This document shows positions 59,427-64,000 of a stretch of 64,000 nt of DNA, piece after piece. A program made the translations under genes and the position numbers. The number at the start of each line of letters is the position of its first letter. Within the stretch, counting starts at the first letter, position 1. Source of the DNA: an uncultured Lachnospiraceae bacterium (GTDB lineage: Bacteria > Bacillota > Clostridia > Lachnospirales > Lachnospiraceae). The notes beneath the pieces were generated by a model. It was not told the origin of the DNA and searched no databases. It was given only the letters and a program-made list of their open reading frames with translations. Location: the NCBI GenBank assembly GCA_910587085.1, contig CAJUMC010000001.1, forward strand, positions 1 through 64,000, given 5' to 3'.

Positions 59427-60518
59427 TCATCTCGTTCCTGTATCATAATAATCAGATTTCACGACAAATGGGCAATAGTAATCTTCTGCCAATTCATCAA
59501 AAGTATATATAACATTTTCAGGGAAATTTCCTTCTGCTTCCAAGCAATAAACTCTTTTCTCGCTTACATCAATTCCTGTAACCAGTCTTGCGTGCCCGGA
59601 TGTTTTGCTGACTCTTTTCACTATTGCGTCTCCCGGCTTTAGAGAAGCATATGCCGTTTTCAGTTCTTCCCTATCAGAGTTTCCTGAAATATCCCCACTG
59701 GCCTCGTAGCTCCCGACTTTTTCATACTTCTTTGAAGCAGGATTCTTTAGTCCATCCCAAAAGCCTTTCGTGGAATCAAACGGAATATTCCAAGCGATGC
59801 AAATCAATCCAGAACAGTCAATACCGTAGGAGGCCCAGTAATATCCACTCGATTGCAGATTTTCTCTGTAAAAACCATTATCTTGTATATTGCAAGCAGC
59901 ATGATAATCTAAAAACTCCTGCACGGTGCATCGAACAGACTGTGTATAAGGCATCCCTTCCATTACTGTCCCTGCCTCAGCATAAGTTCCATCATTCAAA
60001 CGGAATTTCTTTTTCGCTGTCCAACGTACATGAGCAACCCCATTAGCTCTGGTCATCGTCTGAATAATCTGGCTTGGAACCAACGAAAAAGCCGAAAGAT
60101 TGCTTTCCTCAAACTGGCTGTATAACATTACATCAAAATTAAAGAAATCAATTACTTCCACATACAAAGTCACTTTGTAACCTTTATAGCTCACTTCAAT
60201 GGTGGTATTTCCCTTATTTTTTGCATAGATTCTTCCTTTAGAAAATTCGACTATTGCTTCATCCTTTATATGATATTCCACCTGCGAAGATAAATTTACA
60301 TAACCTCCTGTTGATAAAACTCCAACTATGTCTACAAAACATTTGTATCCATTTGTCTTGAATACCAGATTCTCTTTTGAAGTTAGCAACCCGCAGATAT
60401 CATACTCCGTGTTATTCGCTGCTGCTAGCGTTTGATTTCCATCGTAAAACATCGCCTGATACTCCATCTCGGCATACCCCAAAACTTCTTCATATTCGTC
60501 AGAAACTTTAACAGGCAT
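59427..60518 (-). CDS. NlpC/P60-like protein with Ig-like domain
   Basis: The 363-residue protein has an N-terminal beta-rich region ending in a Big2-like unit (VEFSKGRIYAKNKGNTTIEV, about 90-122). The C-terminal region resembles NlpC/P60 peptidases: YGIDCSGLICIAWNIPF with candidate nucleophile Cys235, PGDAIVKR, and SGHARLVTGIDV with candidate His309. Such enzymes cleave peptidoglycan stem peptides or related amides. The start MPVKVSDEYEEV follows GGAGGAGAAA, but no signal peptide or lipobox is present, which is odd for a wall enzyme and suggests N-terminal loss or a non-classical route. Confidence 0.7.
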   Translation of the reverse strand: MPVKVSDEYEEVLGYAEMEYQAMFYDGNQTLAAANNTEYDICGLLTSKENLVFKTNGYKCFVDIVGVLSTGGYVNLSSQVEYHIKDEAIVEFSKGRIYAKNKGNTTIEVSYKGYKVTLYVEVIDFFNFDVMLYSQFEESNLSAFSLVPSQIIQTMTRANGVAHVRWTAKKKFRLNDGTYAEAGTVMEGMPYTQSVRCTVQEFLDYHAACNIQDNGFYRENLQSSGYYWASYGIDCSGLICIAWNIPFDSTKGFWDGLKNPASKKYEKVGSYEASGDISGNSDREELKTAYASLKPGDAIVKRVSKTSGHARLVTGIDVSEKRVYCLEAEGNFPENVIYTFDELAEDYYCPFVVKSDYYDTGTR

Positions 60519-61246
60519 TTTCTCCTCCGACCGATACCCCGAAGCATCACATTTTATACGGCCTATACTACAACAATAGATAAAACTCAGGGCAAAAAAA
60601 TTATTTTGGCTACGCAGTTTCTTGAACTTTTCTCAAACATCCTAATTTTCCTCCATTCATAATAATAAGCTGTAACTTCGCCGTTTTTTGAATCTTCTCA
60701 GAAAATTTCATGAAAGCAGGCGTGCCGGCATAAATAAGTATACAATATCCGCCCCCTCTCCGGTCAGACACTAAAAAATTTCACTCGGAGCAATGTTTAT
60801 TGGCATAAGCTTCATAACCCCTTCTGTTGACCTCCGTATAGCCGGTTCTGCTGCATTTTCTTATGCTATTAAATTATATAATCAATCTATATAATCCATA
60901 TCTTCTTTACTATTTTATTACAAGATTCCAAAACGTTTAGGACTATATTTTTCTGTTATAAATCATTTTGCAACAAATGCTGTTAAAAGTCAAGAGACAG
61001 AGTAGCGAAAAAACTTCAATATTTTTTCGCTGCACGACAAACGCAAGAGTAAATAAATTGTAAACCCTCCAATATCTGTTACCAATGAAAAAAAGATAGA
61101 TTGCACAATGGAAGTTGGATGGAGTATTATAGAAGATGTGCGTCAGGTAAGGAAAGTACATCATAGAAAGTACATCATAGAAAGTACATCATAAATTGAA
61201 GGTTATACTGGTCTATATTTTTATTCCTTCAAACAAATCTATGATT
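60519..61246. other. 728-bp AT-rich gap with short tandem repeat
   Basis: No supported gene. Three tandem copies of the 14-base unit GAAAGTACATCATA lie at 61152-61193. The part next to 60518 should contain the promoter of the NlpC/P60-like gene. The region lies between that gene and a HAD gene fragment and looks like decayed sequence. Confidence 0.5.
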
Positions 61247-61828
61247 TCATTTATGAATATTCAAATATTTATACTTTGGTAAGTGTTCATTGCTGCATTC
61301 CTTGTAGTCTTTATACGTTTCATTATCGTACCAGACAGGATAAATACCAACTTGTGATGCTCTTTCAATATCTGCCTGCTGATTATCACCGCAATACCAT
61401 ATTTCATCGGAATAAACTCCGGCTTTTCGTAAAGCAATATCAAACAAAATCCGATTGGGCTTTCGCATAAAATTATTACTTGGAGTCATAACAAACTCAA
61501 ATGGATTGTTGGGCAGCAATCTGTTGAGTCTTTCTGTCAGAGCAGGCCCCGGCCACAAAAGGTTGCTGATAACGGCGCCTCTTATGCCATTTTTATTTAT
61601 GTAATCGAGCATTTTATCAGCGTCTGGCATAATCGCACCCATAGAAGCACCGTTCCAGAAAACGGTTTCTATTTCGAGCGGCGTCAGGGAAAACGCTATC
61701 CCAAGAGATTCATACAATACTTTATTGCCAACCTGACCGGAAATATCATAACCTATTTTCAAACGCTTTCGATATATTTTCCAAAAAGATATATTTTCCG
61801 AAAATCAGTTCCGCACCTTTTTTACATC
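61247..61828 (-). pseudogene. HAD-family hydrolase fragment
   Basis: The open frame contains the second half of a haloacid dehalogenase-like phosphatase: GIRGAVISNLLWPGPALTER (motif II region), NNFMRKPNRILFDIALRKAG (motif III Lys) and IWYCGDNQQADIERASQVGI (motif IV, G-D-N-x-x-x-D). The N-terminal DxDxT nucleophile motif is missing. Upstream the frame runs into a stop at 61829 without an ATG or ribosome site, and the C terminus ends early in Asn/His/Lys-rich sequence. It is best read as a gene truncated at the 5' end, perhaps when this segment was inserted between the kinase and regulator genes. Confidence 0.75.
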
Positions 61829-61984
61829 CTCAAAAGTACAATTATTCGGATTCTTAGTAATTATATTTCAAAAGCTCCGCATTTCCTCCAGCGGAATCCC
61901 AACCGGGCTCATACAAAAGAGTCTGCCCGGCTCTGCTGCAAAAACATAACGTTTCAAAAGCGCTTTGATGAAAAACACATCGCT

Positions 61985-63280
61985 TCAGACTTCGTTACCC
62001 CTAGGAATTGAAATGCTGATTTTAAATATCCGCTTCCCATTCTCCGCAGTGGAATCCATATAATATTCCCCGTGATACTTTCTAACTGCCGCGGCAATAT
62101 TTTTCATGCCGAAACCGTGATTTTCCCCGTCCTTTTTTGATGAGATAAGTAAATTTCTTTTTATATCAGCTTCTTCACACACACTGTTGCTGACAGCAAT
62201 AAAATTTTCCCTTCTGCCCGTAACAAGTTCGACTCTGATCTCAGGGACCGCTGCTTTTCTTGCTGCTTCAACAGCATTCTGCAATACATTGCCCATCAGC
62301 GATGTAATGTCAACCATTTCGAGAGGGATTTTTTCCGTCAGCCTTCCCGATACGGTGAACTCTATATGTTCCTTTTCGGCCAGGTACAAATAATAGTTTA
62401 CAATAACATCAAGAAAGCTGTCTCCGGTGCGGAGCTTTAAATCAAAATCCTCCTGCATCTGCCAGATCCTGTCAATATAAGCCTTTGCATCCTCCGCTCT
62501 TTTCTGATTGATCAGCTCCCTGAGAGCGCCGATGTGATTTGCCAGATCATGCTTGAAACACCGTAATTTAACCGACTGCTGCAGCTGGTAATCATACTGC
62601 TGCCTCTGCATGAGCATCAGAGCTTCAAGCTCTCTGTTCTGTCTGTCCGACAGTATATTTTTAATGGCCAGACTGAGTGTAAGAAAAAGAGAATAGATAG
62701 CGCCTGCAATACTGACAAAAAATGTTATATATGCATCCCAGCCATACATTGCGCTGTTTTCATTAAAAAATACAAAAACAAAATTATAAAACATCTGAAA
62801 TATGCTTCCCTGTATTAAAATCAGAAGCTTGTACTTCATTCCTATCTCACACAGATAAACTTCATTTTTCCTAAGAAGCCGGAAATAAACCAGAAGATAT
62901 ACCAGAAACGAAAGAAGATAAGCCGGCTCCATCCACCATGTTATCGTATTATCAGCAATCCCGCCGCCTATTAATATGACCTGTATCAGCATTACGCTGA
63001 ACGTATCCATAATTCCGGTAAAATACATAAAGGCAGCGCTTAATACGGTAAGCCAGAACAGTCTTCCCTCAAAAAACAAACTAATCGAAAGCACGCTCCA
63101 GACTATATAGACGAACGGAGAATTCGTATCGGAACACGCATTGAAAGCACCTGCAATTAATACGGTCAGTATGGAGGCACCCTGGAAAACTCTGTTTTTT
63201 CTTGGGCTTAACTGAAAACCAAAATAACTTATAAATAAATATATTATATAATTTAAAATATTATCTATAATGTAAATCAT
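61985..63280 (-). CDS. AgrC-type GHKL sensor histidine kinase
   Basis: The 431-residue membrane kinase has six to seven transmembrane helices (about 1-205), a linker helix, and a dimerisation region with CFKHDLANHIGALRE whose His244 should be autophosphorylated. The GHKL ATPase domain follows with SLMGNVLQNAVEAARKA (N box) and NHGFGMKNI (G box). This matches peptide-sensing AgrC or related kinases, which act with LytTR regulators. Its expected partner is the LytTR protein at 55563-56267. No agrB or agrD gene is seen in the window. Start follows GGAAGAAAT. Confidence 0.9.
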   Translation of the reverse strand: MIYIIDNILNYIIYLFISYFGFQLSPRKNRVFQGASILTVLIAGAFNACSDTNSPFVYIVWSVLSISLFFEGRLFWLTVLSAAFMYFTGIMDTFSVMLIQVILIGGGIADNTITWWMEPAYLLSFLVYLLVYFRLLRKNEVYLCEIGMKYKLLILIQGSIFQMFYNFVFVFFNENSAMYGWDAYITFFVSIAGAIYSLFLTLSLAIKNILSDRQNRELEALMLMQRQQYDYQLQQSVKLRCFKHDLANHIGALRELINQKRAEDAKAYIDRIWQMQEDFDLKLRTGDSFLDVIVNYYLYLAEKEHIEFTVSGRLTEKIPLEMVDITSLMGNVLQNAVEAARKAAVPEIRVELVTGRRENFIAVSNSVCEEADIKRNLLISSKKDGENHGFGMKNIAAAVRKYHGEYYMDSTAENGKRIFKISISIPRGNEV

Positions 63281-63590
63281 ATTTCTTCCTCCGGCAAGTG
63301 CGGATGCCCGGCTGCTGATACCTGGTTCCGGCCGGCTTCCCGCCGGATTCCTGATGCCGGATACCGGCAGCTTCCCAGCACCGGATGCTGCCTCTTGCTT
63401 TCCCCGGCATTATCCGTCCGTCTTGCCGGACGGAGCACTTTATGTCGTACATGCAAGTTATTACGCCTTCCGCTCCTCAGGCATTCCCGTCTGAAAACCC
63501 GAACCCCCGGCCATCATTATATCAGCTTTCCTGCCATTCCGCAAATATCTCTGGCTGCGCCTTTTCCTTCCGGCTGCTCCGGGATTTCCT
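63281..63590. other. Intergenic region with short inverted repeats
   Basis: GC-rich with clustered small palindromes (TGCCGG/CCGGCA near 63355-63370; TCCGTCCG/CGGACGGA near 63413-63434). It separates the kinase gene from the plus-strand genes. No gene supported. Confidence 0.4.
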
Positions 63591-63619
63591 TTGAAATGTC
63601 CTGGCAGTTATGTTAAAAT
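63591..63619 (+). promoter_or_regulatory. Promoter of the small membrane protein unit
   Basis: TTGAAA (63591-63596), a 17-base spacer and TAAAAT (63614-63619). Transcription would start near 63626. Confidence 0.65.
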
Positions 63620-63648
63620 AGCATCAGCTGCAACAGAAACTACATAAC

Positions 63649-63689
63649 GGGGGCTGAAATCCCCCTGATCGGAAAGCCGCTTGCGCGGC
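63649..63689 (+). promoter_or_regulatory. Two small hairpins in the leader
   Basis: GGGGG (63649-63653) with CCCCC (63661-63665), then GCCGC (63676-63680) with GCGGC (63685-63689) and tetraloop TTGC. They lie between promoter and the 38-aa gene. They match no riboswitch class that I recognise. Confidence 0.4.
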
Positions 63690-63704
63690 GGAATGAGAGG
63701 ATAT

Positions 63705-63821
63705 ATGAATACGGATCACAACGATGCCCCAAAGGAATCCCGGCCGCATTTCTGGGATATTTTATGCCTGGTTTCACTGCTTATTATTGTATTTGTCTGC
63801 TGCTATCTGCTGCTTTGCTGA
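63705..63821 (+). CDS. Small single-helix membrane protein, 38 aa
   Basis: ATG at 63705 follows AGAGGATAT. The product has a polar N terminus (MNTDHNDAPKESRPHF) and one hydrophobic helix DILCLVSLLIIVFVCCYLLL ending in LC. It is preceded by a promoter with hairpins and is followed 25 bases later by a secreted-protein gene on the same strand. It is probably a small membrane regulator or partner of that protein; no family recognised. Confidence 0.55.
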   Translation: MNTDHNDAPKESRPHFWDILCLVSLLIIVFVCCYLLLC

Positions 63822-63846
63822 CAGCCCGCTCAAGGAGGCAATCATC

Positions 63847-64000
63847 ATGAAAAAAGTATTGGGGAATACTTCTGCTCTGCGCGGCACTTTCAGCCGCCAG
63901 CCCCGGCACGGCTGCTGCCGGAGAAAAAACAATCAATCATGTCTCTGACAATGCAGGCTCAGACTTCGCTTCCGCAGAAAAAGCGGGCCGCATCCAGGAA
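63847..64000 (+). pseudogene. Secreted protein, frameshifted at start, runs off window
   Basis: AAGGAGG precedes ATG at 63847, followed by an A6 tract (63850-63855). As written the frame gives MKKVLGNTSALRG and stops after 33 codons. With one A fewer it reads MKKYWGILLLCAALSAASPG, a perfect signal peptide with likely cleavage after GTAAAG, and stays open to the end of the window (EKTINHVSDNAGSDFASAEK). The latter frame is clearly the real gene. The visible part is too short to assign a family; the VSDNAG stretch faintly recalls the start of TPM-domain proteins. Confidence 0.65.

Noticed and set aside
63591..63704. Riboswitch before the 38-aa gene
   Set aside because: Two small hairpins only; no match to a class I can recognise, so listed merely as leader hairpins.

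Overview
The window looks like a chromosome segment from a gut-type Lachnospiraceae (Clostridia). The evidence is the one-piece pyruvate:ferredoxin oxidoreductase, the greA-lysS pair, strong GGAGG ribosome sites, lysine-rich short lipoprotein signals, CUT1 permeases without their own ATPase, and ECF sigma factors with long extra domains. No 16S gene or species marker is present, so the family is an inference. Most genes lie on the minus strand.

Layout. 0-1.3 kb is the end of an integrated mobile element (broken parA, two small genes, phased repeats) abutting the 3' end of lysS. 1.3-13.4 kb is mostly housekeeping: lysS, greA, a repeat-rich pyrimidine tract, nifJ, an ECF sigma gene with an ACG where its start codon should be, a zinc-ribbon protein and a large secreted nucleotidase. 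13.4-25.4 kb holds a DJ-1/PfpI-like protein, cell-surface polysaccharide genes (pyruvyltransferase-like, glycerophosphotransferase/glycosyltransferase fusion, two GT2 enzymes), tRNA-Gln, a cation efflux protein, a second ECF sigma/anti-sigma pair and prfC.

25.6-36.6 kb is a nine-gene minus-strand locus that I do not recognise from the literature. A three-gene cassette (secreted 8-cysteine protein, membrane-anchored beta-propeller/solute-binding fusion, DUF5050-like propeller lipoprotein) occurs twice. The copies flank two sugar-type ABC permeases and a protein resembling an efflux adaptor. 36.7-43.7 kb is an AT-rich, probably acquired peptide-type locus: a small Pro/Gly/Ser/Thr-rich protein, two ABC exporters and a damaged acyl-carrier protein in one operon. 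Facing it are a divergent 57-codon secreted-peptide gene and a two-HTH, TPR-like regulator. One near-palindrome sits midway between the two divergent promoters.

44-48 kb carries two lipoproteins, one frameshifted at its start and one with leucine-rich repeats. 48-53 kb is a threonine-pathway cluster (ACT-domain regulator, hom, phosphoglycerate-mutase-like homoserine kinase, aspartate kinase). 53-64 kb is accessory: two more lipoproteins with a D-x-D-x-D-G motif, an agr-type kinase and regulator separated by about 5.7 kb of inserted material, an HTH-receiver fusion regulator, an NlpC/P60-like protein, gene fragments, a strong hairpin, and a second secreted-protein gene frameshifted in an A-tract right after its ATG.
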